Positions 44,006 through 52,281 of a stretch of DNA of 64,000 bases are shown here, one piece after another. How positions within the stretch are numbered: the first letter of the stretch is position 1; every line of letters starts with the position of its first letter. The DNA lies in NCBI RefSeq assembly GCF_018866245.1, contig NZ_CP076458.1, forward strand, positions 1,302,001 through 1,366,000, written 5' to 3'. The notes under the pieces were generated by a model, which saw nothing but the letters and a program-made list of their open reading frames with translations, did no database searches and was not told where the DNA came from. Made by a program: the position numbers and the translations under genes. Source of the DNA: Novisyntrophococcus fermenticellae. GTDB taxonomy: Bacteria; Bacillota; Clostridia; Lachnospirales; Lachnospiraceae.

Positions 44006-44776
44006 TCAGACCGGCTCATCCCTGTCCAGAAATTTCCCGGAGGCGCCGCCGCCGCCAAAGCTTCCGCCGCCGCCAAAGCCGCCGCCTGAGCCGCCACGGC
44101 CGGAACCACCGCCAAACCCTCCATAGAACCCCCCAAAGCCACCTCCCAGCCCGCTGCCAAACCCTCCGTTTCGGCTGTTATGGCGGGGGAAGAAAAAAAT
44201 AAGAAGAATAATCAGAATCATAAAGGTAAAGGGTACGATACTTCTCTCATCCTTATTTTCTTTTTCATAAGAGCCCGGTTCTTCTAATTCATGTATTGCC
44301 AAATCATATATCTTGCGAATTCCGGAATCAAAATCATCTTTCTTTAAGTCAGGGGCAGCCTGACGTATGAAACGTCCGGCCAGACTGTCGGTGATAATAC
44401 CTTCTAATCCATAGCCCACTTCAATACGTATTTCTCTTTCTTTATAGGCCAGAAGGATCAGAACCCCATTATTTTCCGCCTTACTTCCTATTTTCCAATT
44501 TCTTGCCATATCTATGGAATATTCCTCCAAAGAGGCACCATCGAGTGAGGGAATGGTGGTCACTACAACCTGCGGCCCTCCGTTTGACTGATATCTTTTG
44601 CTTGTGGCATAGATATACGCTTCGGTGTCAGAAGAAAGGATATCAGAAAAATCATTTACAAAGAACTGGGAGGTTGGAGCGGGTATATTCTTTTGAGCAG
44701 ATACAGGAATGACAGCAGTGATAAGTACGAATAGAATTCCCGCCACAATGCCTGCTTTTTTTTGATGGATCAACAT
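44006..44776 (-). CDS. TPM-domain membrane protein with glycine-rich tail
   Basis: The 256-residue protein has a signal peptide or N-terminal anchor (residues 9-27). An extracytoplasmic TPM domain follows (about 35-170: FVNDFSDILSSDTEAYI, then VVVTTIPSLDG and GVLILLAYKEREIRIEVGYGLEGIITD). There is one membrane segment (about 183-198, IVPFTFMILIILLIFFF) and a cytoplasmic tail that is almost only Gly, Phe and Ser. TPM proteins pair with LemA proteins, and a LemA gene lies 20 bases upstream here. Their job is unknown; envelope stress or quality control has been proposed. The Gly-rich tail is typical for the family. Confidence 0.9.
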   Translation of the reverse strand: MLIHQKKAGIVAGILFVLITAVIPVSAQKNIPAPTSQFFVNDFSDILSSDTEAYIYATSKRYQSNGGPQVVVTTIPSLDGASLEEYSIDMARNWKIGSKAENNGVLILLAYKEREIRIEVGYGLEGIITDSLAGRFIRQAAPDLKKDDFDSGIRKIYDLAIHELEEPGSYEKENKDERSIVPFTFMILIILLIFFFPRHNSRNGGFGSGLGGGFGGFYGGFGGGSGRGGSGGGFGGGGSFGGGGASGKFLDRDEPV

Positions 44777-44796
44777 AAGAAATGCGCCCCTTTCTG

Positions 44797-45384
44797 CTAT
44801 CTGGAAAAATCAACATCAGGAACTTCCTGTGCACCTTCGCTTGCCGCAAACAGCTCATGTTTTTCAAAACCCCAAAGGTTTGCGATGATGTTTGCCGGAA
44901 AGGTTCGTATTTCGGTATTATATAAATTCACAGCTTCATTGTAATCCCTTCGGGATGTTCCAATTCTGTTTTCTGTACCCTCAAGCTGGTCCTGCAATGA
45001 TAAAAAGTTCTCATTTGCTTTTAGTTCGGGATAAGCTTCTGCGATTGCAAGCAGCCGTCCCAGAGAATTCGACAATTCGGTATCGGCGGCAGCAGCATCC
45101 CGGACTGTTGAGGCGCTGAGCATATGCTCCCGCGCATCTGTTACTGAGGTAAAGACATCTGTTTCATGGGCCGCATACCCCTTTACTGTATTTACAAGGT
45201 TGGGAATCAAGTCATTTCTTCTCTGAAGTTGTACAGAGATATTTGAAAAGGCTTTATTGACAGATTCTTCTTCTCTTACAAGACGATTATAGCTCCCCGT
45301 GAAGAACCAGATAATTAAAGCTGCGACAATAAAAATGCCAAGGAGCACTTTCCATACGTTGCTGCTATGTTTTTCTCTACTCAT
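44797..45384 (-). CDS. lemA: LemA family protein
   Basis: The 195-residue protein has a short cytoplasmic start, one membrane anchor (about 10-28, VWKVLLGIFIVAALIIWFF) and a long helical domain with YNRLVREEESVNKAFSNISVQLQRRNDLIPNLVNTVKGYA near 32-71. The latter is the LemA signature. I use ATG 45384, six bases after GAGG. LemA and TPM proteins are commonly encoded together, as here. The molecular role is not established. Confidence 0.93.
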   Translation of the reverse strand: MSREKHSSNVWKVLLGIFIVAALIIWFFTGSYNRLVREEESVNKAFSNISVQLQRRNDLIPNLVNTVKGYAAHETDVFTSVTDAREHMLSASTVRDAAAADTELSNSLGRLLAIAEAYPELKANENFLSLQDQLEGTENRIGTSRRDYNEAVNLYNTEIRTFPANIIANLWGFEKHELFAASEGAQEVPDVDFSR

Positions 45385-45469
45385 ATGCATCCTCATTTCT
45401 CTCACTGAATTGTTTTATAACATATTTCTTCCTATAGTATGACCAATATACGCGGAATTTTATTCATAG

Positions 45470-45498
45470 TTTATATTTTCCGCCAGCCATGCTATAAT
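45470..45498 (+). promoter_or_regulatory. Probable promoter of the membrane protein gene at 45558
   Basis: TATAAT (45493-45498) has TTTATA or TTATAT about 16-17 bases upstream. It lies 19 bases ahead of the AGGAGG at 45517. Confidence 0.5.
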
Positions 45499-45557
45499 AA
45501 GAAAAACTATAAGTATAGGAGGCCATTCTGATCGATATTATATCAAGAATTATACAG

Positions 45558-46415
45558 ATGAAGATGCTTACGAACATAGTTGCCGGAATCATCCTGTTCT
45601 TTGTATTGAGGATGTTTTTTCAATGGATTCTGGAATTGAGAAACATAGGAAGGGTCAGGCAGGCAGATGAAAAAATGAAATTTTTGCTGAAGCCTTATGT
45701 TTCCGGCGGGACTTTCCCGACACCCGAAACATTTCATGCACTCATGGAAACAGTGGCAAGCGATTACCATGTGACATGTGAAGCGATGCATTCTCTTTCG
45801 TTTTATGTACAGGAATTTATTCAGGAAATTTTTGAAGATGCATTTATTCCGAATGATAAAAAAGTAGAGTATACGGATAGGCTCCGTGTACAGTTGAAAA
45901 AATATGAGGAACAGGCCGCCGGTTTGGTTTGCATTCCTCTGGTGGATGCATCGGCAGAGAAAAGAAATACTTTCAATAGTTATAACCAATTGAATCTTTG
46001 CATTTTAATTTCAGGGATCCTGGTTGCGGCTGTGGGGTTAATGAGCGGTACATATGATATATTTGAGACATTCGGGATATTTATGACTGTATCTTTTGGT
46101 CTTGTGATTTTTGCCGATTTATGTTTGAAAAAGAGGCGATATAGGGAAATTCCGAGAGTATACAGATATGTAAAAGAGAAGATAGAACATGTATGGAAAG
46201 GAATCAGCGAGAGGCGGGAGCGAAAGAGAAAAGAGTATGAAGCGGATCAGAATGTTCAGCTGAAAGTGCAGCTGGAGGAGGAAAAACGCAGATTGACGAA
46301 ATGGTCAGAAGAGTTAAGTGTCAGACAAAAGGACCTGGAAGAGCAGAAACTCCTTCTGGAGAAAAGGATAGAGGACTTTGGACAGGAACAGAACTCCTTT
46401 CATCAAGCTAAATAA
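45558..46415 (+). CDS. Membrane protein of unknown function with C-terminal coiled coil
   Basis: I do not recognise this 285-residue protein. It has an N-terminal membrane segment (about 6-20) and a middle soluble part. Two membrane segments follow at about 147-163 and 170-187 (LNLCILISGILVAAVGLM and FGIFMTVSFGLVIFADL). A long basic then acidic coiled coil follows from about 200 to 285 (EEEKRRLTKWSEELSVRQKDLEEQKLLLEKR). The only ATG with this frame (45558) lies 36 bases after AGGAGG at 45517-45522. The stretch between is in frame and open (LIDIISRIIQ), so a CTG at 45528 or ATC at 45531 may be the true start. It lies alone and convergent to a DUF421 gene. Confidence 0.75.
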   Translation: MKMLTNIVAGIILFFVLRMFFQWILELRNIGRVRQADEKMKFLLKPYVSGGTFPTPETFHALMETVASDYHVTCEAMHSLSFYVQEFIQEIFEDAFIPNDKKVEYTDRLRVQLKKYEEQAAGLVCIPLVDASAEKRNTFNSYNQLNLCILISGILVAAVGLMSGTYDIFETFGIFMTVSFGLVIFADLCLKKRRYREIPRVYRYVKEKIEHVWKGISERRERKRKEYEADQNVQLKVQLEEEKRRLTKWSEELSVRQKDLEEQKLLLEKRIEDFGQEQNSFHQAK

Positions 46416-46466
46416 TTTACTGAAACTGCCCCCGGCCTTCTATCAGCCGAGGGTAGTTTCAGTAAA
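46416..46466. terminator. Hairpin between the unknown membrane protein and the DUF421 gene
   Basis: TTTACTGAAACTGCCC (from 46416) pairs with GGGTAGTTTCAGTAAA (to 46466) with one G-T pair, and CGGC/GCCG pairs further inside. It separates two convergent genes. Confidence 0.75.
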
Positions 46467-46468
46467 AG

Positions 46469-47179
46469 TCACACGAAAATATCCTTTGTATAGCTCTTAT
46501 TTGTTTTCAAGAAAACAGCTACCTGATTATTCCTGTCACAGGTGGCAAGGAGGACGTCTTCAACATAATCTGCTCCCTGTCCTTTAATCTGCTGAGTCAG
46601 CCATTTTTCGTCTTTTCCTGTATGCTTTAAGTTCCTTTCCATGATTTTCCCATCCAGGATCACGTTGGCAACCATGTAGTCCTGTTCAGGATTCAACTGC
46701 ATGTCGGCCGGCTTTACAGGCCTTTCAGATACTTTGGGCAGGAAACTGATTTTTCCGTTTTCCTCCAGGATCGCCGTCTCAATTTTAGATACGTCAAAGT
46801 ATCCGTTTACGCGGCACTGCATAAGAAACTCGGTCACATCAATTTTAGCTTTTTTCAGATTTTTTTTGTAAAGCTCTCCGTTGTTTAGGAGTACCAGAGG
46901 CTTCCCTTCGATAATTCTGCGGGCTTTCATAAATCTGGAACCGACTATAGACAGGCAGATGTCAAACAGAGCGTATACAACCATGGCGACTAAAGGCTGT
47001 GTAAAATTATCTTCCAGTGACGTTGCCATCTCGGCGGCTATTGAACCTATAGTAATACCTATAATATAATCGAACATGCTCATCTGGGAGAGTTGACGAT
47101 TTCCCATCATTTTAGTCAAGGCAAATATGACGACGATTGAGCCAATGGAAAGCAGCGTAATTTTCAGTATTTCAGGCAT
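46469..47179 (-). CDS. DUF421/YetF-family membrane protein
   Basis: The 236-residue protein has three N-terminal membrane segments, including MSMFDYIIGITIGSIAAEMAT (residues 33-53), which is the YetF-family signature. A cytoplasmic alpha/beta domain follows with GKPLVLLNNGELYKKNLKKAKID (about 92-114). YetF-type proteins are widespread in spore formers (for example Bacillus YetF, YdfR and YrbG). Some act in spore germination lipid flip-flop, but the role of this one is unknown. It stands alone on the minus strand. Confidence 0.9.
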   Translation of the reverse strand: MPEILKITLLSIGSIVVIFALTKMMGNRQLSQMSMFDYIIGITIGSIAAEMATSLEDNFTQPLVAMVVYALFDICLSIVGSRFMKARRIIEGKPLVLLNNGELYKKNLKKAKIDVTEFLMQCRVNGYFDVSKIETAILEENGKISFLPKVSERPVKPADMQLNPEQDYMVANVILDGKIMERNLKHTGKDEKWLTQQIKGQGADYVEDVLLATCDRNNQVAVFLKTNKSYTKDIFV

Positions 47180-47292
47180 AAGAACTCCTTTATATATCCT
47201 TTGTTTTCCTTAGTATCTCAGGAAATCAGGGATTCTATACATTTGCATAGCACAAAGTACCTGTGGAATCCATTGGCTGATGCGTCTGCTTC

Positions 47293-49206
47293 TTACCAGA
47301 TTTTAATATAGTTTTTACCATTTTTCAGGAGTGAAATCGGCCCCATAGGACTCTTTCCACTTTTCTTGTTACCGAGTAAATCAATATTCAGAACAAGCCC
47401 GTCTCCATCGGGCCGTTCATATTCTGCATCTGCAATGCGAACCCGGGGTAAAGTTTTAGTAGCCGGTATCTCACCGGAGAAGTTTTCATAAGTTTCCGGT
47501 AATTGACAGGACAGATATACTTCGTCCCCATCTTCAATGACCTTTAGATCTGGCTGAAAGTTTTGCTCTACCAGATTTTCTTCTTCACGCTCGAAGGGTC
47601 TGGCTTCGGCAAAATATACGTTATGATTTATATAAACAGGTTGTTCCACCAGATTGAAGGATTCGGCGTCACCAGGTATTTTATCGACTGCTTCAATATA
47701 TGCATTCAAACAGGTGGTGTAATTCTTATAGTGGGAGGTTCCTACCCCATCCAGGCTTTGCGAACCAATGAAGATATTATTATAAAAACGGTCGTCACCT
47801 CCATAAACAAAAGAAAAACCTGCAACCTTAGTACTGTGAGGCAGATGATATTGCGTGGAACGGGTCATTTCTTTACGATGAACCATCGTTCCGCAGATCA
47901 GATTGTTGATATAGGCTCCGCCCTGGGATACGTTGTCAATCGAATATTCGGAAGCCATGATGTTGTGGTCCACAAGATAAGGACCATGGCTTACTTCCAC
48001 AAAAAAGTCTCTGTTATTGGAATAGAATAGATTCCCGGAGACTCTTGTTCCCTGTGCTTCCCAATCCAGCCATAGTCCCAGAGAGCAGTCGTGGATCCGG
48101 TTATGGTGAATCTGGACATCGATGGCTGCATGGAGTTTGATTCCGGCAATTTCATGCCCGTAAAACTCACGTTTCAAGGCGATATTGTAAATATGGTTGT
48201 GATGTATCTCGCTGAAGATACAACCAAGATGTCCTACAATTCCGGTTTGGCCGCAGTCATAGATTGTATTATTGCGAATGATATGGGAACCGATTTTCTC
48301 CTTGCACCAGCCGCTTCGCTCAGCGGTGAAGACTGCTTCCAGCTGGTATTGATATCCGGGCTTATCCTTTCGGATGGAGCGATAGTTGTTACCTGTAGAG
48401 CTTTCTTTTCCTATACTGATGGCACTGCACTTTGCATCGTGAATGATGTTATTTTCAATAATCCAGCCTTTGCTCCAGTTTGCACCTAAAAGTCCGGGTT
48501 GATCCGCTGTGGGGGGTGCCCATGGGGTAGCTGCCTGTGCCATCTCAAAGCCTCTTACGGTGATATAATCGATTCCGGTCTCCTGGGGGTAAAAACAGGA
48601 TCTGCGGACGTTAATCTCCACATATTCCCTGTTGGGATCGGAGCCCTGGAAATTTGCAAAAATAGTAGTATAGCCTTCGGATACTTCCGCATACCAAAGA
48701 TATTTTGTCTGTTCTTGGTTATGAACGGGAACAATTTTATCCGTCCAGTTGTCCAGAATCTCTTTTTTCATCTCCGGATTGTCCAGTTCTTCGAGAGAAC
48801 CGGCTTCATAGAAGGACATTCCGTTTAAATAAAGATCTCCCAGATGCCGGGTTTCTTCTGAAACAAGCCAATCCCCGAAAACTTCAAGGGCAAATGGATT
48901 GTAATCCCCGAAAAATGAATCAGGCAGTACTGTCTTCCATATATTCCCTTCCACGTATTGCCAATCCCGTATTTGTTCAGAGCCCTTAATTACTACCTTT
49001 TCTCCTTCAGCAGCCTGATAGGTAATTCTTCTTATATTGCTTAATCCTTTGCATTTAGGCTTTACCCATTCGCGGTAGATGCCTTCGTGAACCGTAACAG
49101 TGTCCCCTGCCACAGCGACTGAAGCGGCTTTATTAATCGTCAGAAAAGGCTCCCGGAGAGTTCCCCCGGCATAGTCAGACCCATCCTTTGCCACATGATA
49201 TTCCAT
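47293..49206 (-). CDS. GH120-type beta-xylosidase (right-handed beta-helix)
   Basis: The 637-residue protein closely follows the glycoside hydrolase family 120 xylosidase pattern known from Thermoanaerobacterium. It has the N-terminal MEYHVAKDGS-like start and VHEGIYREWVKPK. The central beta-helix shows WIIENNIIHDAKCSAISIGKE and AGIKLHAAIDVQIHHNRIHDCS. The family's nucleophile and acid/base correspond here to Asp381 (in LWLDWEAQG) and Glu404 (in FVEVSHGPY). The helix is interrupted by a smaller beta-sandwich (about 80-215). There is no signal peptide, so the enzyme is intracellular and would split short xylo-oligosaccharides taken up by a transporter. It is divergent from an AraC regulator gene 115 bases away. 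Confidence 0.88.
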   Translation of the reverse strand: MEYHVAKDGSDYAGGTLREPFLTINKAASVAVAGDTVTVHEGIYREWVKPKCKGLSNIRRITYQAAEGEKVVIKGSEQIRDWQYVEGNIWKTVLPDSFFGDYNPFALEVFGDWLVSEETRHLGDLYLNGMSFYEAGSLEELDNPEMKKEILDNWTDKIVPVHNQEQTKYLWYAEVSEGYTTIFANFQGSDPNREYVEINVRRSCFYPQETGIDYITVRGFEMAQAATPWAPPTADQPGLLGANWSKGWIIENNIIHDAKCSAISIGKESSTGNNYRSIRKDKPGYQYQLEAVFTAERSGWCKEKIGSHIIRNNTIYDCGQTGIVGHLGCIFSEIHHNHIYNIALKREFYGHEIAGIKLHAAIDVQIHHNRIHDCSLGLWLDWEAQGTRVSGNLFYSNNRDFFVEVSHGPYLVDHNIMASEYSIDNVSQGGAYINNLICGTMVHRKEMTRSTQYHLPHSTKVAGFSFVYGGDDRFYNNIFIGSQSLDGVGTSHYKNYTTCLNAYIEAVDKIPGDAESFNLVEQPVYINHNVYFAEARPFEREEENLVEQNFQPDLKVIEDGDEVYLSCQLPETYENFSGEIPATKTLPRVRIADAEYERPDGDGLVLNIDLLGNKKSGKSPMGPISLLKNGKNYIKIW

Positions 49207-49321
49207 AGCTTATACCTCCTTAAGATATTGTTGCTTTGATTATAAGAAATAGAGACTGTTATTTCAATTCAAAAGGTAGTATACTTTAAGACAATATTCG
49301 TGTTATAACAAGGAGGATATC

Positions 49322-50077
49322 ATGGTATTTTTTGAAAAACACGGAATGGAAGGGAAGGATTTTTTTCATTATACTCCATTGAAAAATTATAGCTTTCCGC
49401 TGCATTTTCATCGGGCATATGAATTAATTTACGTGAATTCAGGTCAGCTGAATGTTTCCATTGATCAGAGAGATTTTTTATTGAAAGAACATGATATGGC
49501 CTTTGTCTTTTCAAATCAGATTCACGAATTTAAGACGATTGGCTATTCGGACATCTGTGTCATGCTGTTTCCTCCAGAAGTAATCGGGGATTTTTACATT
49601 AATTATAAAGGGCTTGTTCCGGAAGATAATAAGATACACTGGGAAAAAGAAATTGATTTTCAGAAACTGAAATCCATCTATGGACAAAAGAGCTTTCTGT
49701 ATGATCTTTGTTCCAGGATTGTTGAACAGAGTTCTTTTGCCAGAATTAATAAAACAAGTCAGTCCAGGGTCCTGTATCAGATTCTCCTATATGTAGAAGA
49801 AAACTATGACCGTGCATGCACATTGAAAGATATTGCCAGATATCTGCAATACGACTATCCATACATATCAAAATTATTTGTACGGCAGATGAATATGACG
49901 TTTACGGATTATATAAATCAATATCGAATCTCCCAGGCCTGTTATCAGCTGAAAAATACATATCGGTCAATCAGTGAGATTGCAGCTGACTGCGGATATA
50001 ATAACCTGAGAACATTTCATCGTAATTTTAAAGAGATAATGACTTGTGCACCTGGAGAGTATCGGGCTATGGATTGA
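49322..50077 (+). CDS. AraC-family transcriptional regulator
   Basis: The 251-residue protein has an N-terminal cupin-like sugar-binding domain (FPLHFHRAYELIYVNSGQLNVSIDQRDFLLKEHDMAFV, about 22-60). The C-terminal DNA-binding part has two helix-turn-helix motifs (about 150-250: CTLKDIARYLQYDYPYISKLFVRQM, then SISEIAADCGYNNLRTFHRNFKEI). It is divergent from the GH120 xylosidase gene, and such pairs usually mean that the regulator activates the enzyme gene when the sugar is present. The start ATG follows AAGGAGGATATC. Confidence 0.92.
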   Translation: MVFFEKHGMEGKDFFHYTPLKNYSFPLHFHRAYELIYVNSGQLNVSIDQRDFLLKEHDMAFVFSNQIHEFKTIGYSDICVMLFPPEVIGDFYINYKGLVPEDNKIHWEKEIDFQKLKSIYGQKSFLYDLCSRIVEQSSFARINKTSQSRVLYQILLYVEENYDRACTLKDIARYLQYDYPYISKLFVRQMNMTFTDYINQYRISQACYQLKNTYRSISEIAADCGYNNLRTFHRNFKEIMTCAPGEYRAMD

Positions 50078-50108
50078 GGAGCCGACCTATATGTGTCAGC
50101 TCCTTTTA
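50077..50108 (+). terminator. Terminator after the AraC regulator gene
   Basis: AGGAGC and GCTCCT (with an extra GAC/GTC pairing inside) form a stem between 50077 and 50104, followed by TTTT. The stem begins at the stop codon. Confidence 0.7.
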
Positions 50109-50112
50109 AAAA

Positions 50113-51942
50113 TTATGAAGGCAGGCCCTCAGTGGGGATCAGTAGTTTTTCTCCGATCAGAAGCAAGTTGGAGGAAAGATTGTTAAGCTTCTTAATGTCC
50201 TCTGCAGTCGTGTTGAATTTTTGTGCAATAAGCCAAGGGGTATCATCCTTTTGAACCGTATATTGAAAGTCCGGCCCCATGGAATTTACGGGGATTTTTA
50301 ATTCCTGTCCGGCATGTATCGCCGTACGCTTCAAGTTATTTGCTTTCAGAATGTCATCAACGCTGGTATGAAATCTCTGTGCAAGCAGCCAGACTGTATC
50401 GCCGGGCTGCACCATGTAATCCATGATTCCGGGCTCCTGCGCAGGTCCGGGAGCGTTATCCATGATACCCCAATAAAGTTCATACAGTTTGCTCCAGGTA
50501 GCGCGGTCGGCAACCCCGTTTGGATTTATCCCCGTTAGTTGTTGGAATGTGGTCACAGCATGTGTAGTGGGAGCGTCAAAGGTTCCGCTTTGTGTCACTT
50601 GGGCAATTCCGGGATAATATTTACCTATAAATTGCATCATGTATTGCAGCGTAAGAACGTTAATTCCTGTTGAACCCAGGCTAAGAATATAATTTGGAGA
50701 GACTGTTTCGATTCCCAGTGCAGCTCCTTCTCTGTCCAGCTCCGCCAGTCTGGCAACTGCGGTGTAGATACTTGAGATCTTATTCCAGGTAGCCTTACCT
50801 ACAACGCCATCGGGGGTCAGGTTAAAGATAGTCTGGAATTTGGTAACTGCCGCCTGCGTACTGTTTCCATACACACCAGGGGGATCGTCAATATTAGGAA
50901 TTGCAGGATAATTTTTTCTGATTCTTTCCAGATAGGTTTGAATCGTCTGCACATCCAATCCGGTACTGTCCAGCCGCAGTGCGGCACCGGGGTAGGATAT
51001 GATGATATCTGTAATCATGTACGTTTCGGCAATTTCGATATCCTCCGGATAATAACTGCGCAGGATATCTAATGCGGACATTCCCTGATCGGCCAGTGAA
51101 ACCGTTCCCCATTGGGAGAGACCGGAGCAGGTAACTGTGGTGCCATTGCAAAAGGAACTGAAATACGGAGCTATATGACCTTGCTGACGGATGTATTGAT
51201 TAAAGATATCATCTACGATACCACTGACAGATTCGTATATGGTTCTTCCATATACATAATATTGGTCATAGGCAGGACTATTTGTAATATCAAAATTATA
51301 TCCATTGCTCCGGTACCATTCCGTGAAGACCCTGTTTAAAGCAAATGTAATGATTGCGTATATATTGCTTACGAGGGCAGCCCTGGGCCAGGTGGGATAG
51401 ATCTCACTGCAGGCCACATTTTTTACATAGTCAGGAAAGTATACCTGGACATTGATTGCAGAAGAGGACGGAGTGCCCAGATGTACTGTAATCGGATTCG
51501 GAATGACAACATGACGCAGAATAAAAGGTTCTACGGCAGGCCCCTTCTGATTTCGGGGAGCATCCATCTCTAAGGCAACCTCTCCAATAAAAAGCTGGTT
51601 CATCACCGGTACACTCCGATTTTCCGGCAGAGGAATCAAAGTGACAGGCTGGCATGCAGTTTCCCCGTCAAATATATGTATGCCTGAAATATATAGGCTG
51701 TCGAAATGACTGGAGAAAGCTTCCAGATTATAACTTGTGTAAGGTGTTCCTTCATAAGCGGGATCCAGGGATAAACTTCTGTCCACAGTCTGCAAAGAAA
51801 TTTTTTCAGTATTCCCGTTTTCATCTGTTCTCAATTCATAGAGTACGTTATTATCAGCATCCATGATTTTTACCTGCACACCTGCCAGGGGAATTGCATC
51901 CTCTGCAGTACGTGCCTGTATGATTAAATAACCCTCAGCCAT
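50113..51942 (-). CDS. SpoIID-like domain protein with peptidoglycan-binding and LysM domains
   Basis: The 609-residue protein has several domains. The N-terminal beta-sandwich-like part (about 1-110) resembles a prealbumin/carboxypeptidase regulatory domain. A SpoIID/LytB-like segment follows (about 180-300: IYPTWPRAALVSNIYAIITFALN, then CSGLSQWGTVSLADQGMSALDILRSYYP). Two peptidoglycan-binding (PG_binding_1) domains lie at about 326-395 and 420-490. Two LysM domains are seen at 508-552 (VQPGDTVWLLAQRFHTSVDDI) and 560-605. There is no signal peptide or membrane segment. It is therefore likely made in the mother cell and deposited on the spore surface, as for LysM coat proteins such as SafA; that is inference. 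AGGAGG precedes ATG 51942. Confidence 0.8.
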   Translation of the reverse strand: MAEGYLIIQARTAEDAIPLAGVQVKIMDADNNVLYELRTDENGNTEKISLQTVDRSLSLDPAYEGTPYTSYNLEAFSSHFDSLYISGIHIFDGETACQPVTLIPLPENRSVPVMNQLFIGEVALEMDAPRNQKGPAVEPFILRHVVIPNPITVHLGTPSSSAINVQVYFPDYVKNVACSEIYPTWPRAALVSNIYAIITFALNRVFTEWYRSNGYNFDITNSPAYDQYYVYGRTIYESVSGIVDDIFNQYIRQQGHIAPYFSSFCNGTTVTCSGLSQWGTVSLADQGMSALDILRSYYPEDIEIAETYMITDIIISYPGAALRLDSTGLDVQTIQTYLERIRKNYPAIPNIDDPPGVYGNSTQAAVTKFQTIFNLTPDGVVGKATWNKISSIYTAVARLAELDREGAALGIETVSPNYILSLGSTGINVLTLQYMMQFIGKYYPGIAQVTQSGTFDAPTTHAVTTFQQLTGINPNGVADRATWSKLYELYWGIMDNAPGPAQEPGIMDYMVQPGDTVWLLAQRFHTSVDDILKANNLKRTAIHAGQELKIPVNSMGPDFQYTVQKDDTPWLIAQKFNTTAEDIKKLNNLSSNLLLIGEKLLIPTEGLPS

Positions 51943-51970
51943 TGAACCATATTCCTCCTATACGCATATG

Positions 51971-51999
51971 TTAGTAATAGAGAAAAGTTTTTCTATAAT
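51971..51999 (+). promoter_or_regulatory. Promoter and palindromic operator of feoAB
   Basis: TTAGTA (51971-51976) and TATAAT (51994-51999) are 17 bases apart. The spacer contains AGAAAAGTTTTTCT (51981-51994), a palindrome with 6-base arms that extends as TAATAGAGAAAA on the left and TTTTCTATAATTA on the right. It could bind an iron-responsive repressor such as Fur or DtxR; it does not match a textbook box of either. Confidence 0.55.
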
Positions 52000-52026
52000 T
52001 AACTTTATTTTCATGAAGGTGGATAT

Positions 52027-52281
52027 ATGCGTGAGATCAGCAAATTATCGGAACTTGAACAAGGTGAGAAGGCTCTGGTCCTGGAAATCTGCTCGGAGGA
52101 AAGCATGGGACGGAGGCTGCAGGAGCTGGGCCTGATCAAAGGAACGGAGGTGACCTGCATACGGAAAAGTCCGCTTGGAGATCCTGTGGCGTTTCTGATA
52201 CGGGGGGCACTCATAGCACTGCGTCTTGAGGATGCATCCTGTGTTAAAGTTCAGAATTGTGAGGTGCAGGATTGGGATTAA
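52027..52281 (+). CDS. feoA: Ferrous iron transport protein A
   Basis: FeoA is a small SH3-fold cytoplasmic partner of the iron channel FeoB. The 84-residue product has LSELEQGEKALVLEICSEESMGRRLQELGLIKGTEVTCIRKSPLGDPVAFLIRG, the whole FeoA fold. The start ATG 52027 follows AAGGTGG. Its stop overlaps the start of feoB, so the two are translationally coupled. Confidence 0.94.
   Translation: MREISKLSELEQGEKALVLEICSEESMGRRLQELGLIKGTEVTCIRKSPLGDPVAFLIRGALIALRLEDASCVKVQNCEVQDWD

Noticed and set aside
47563..48489. Two long plus-strand frames inside the xylosidase region
   Set aside because: They mirror the GH120 gene on the opposite strand; no ribosome binding sites or domain features.
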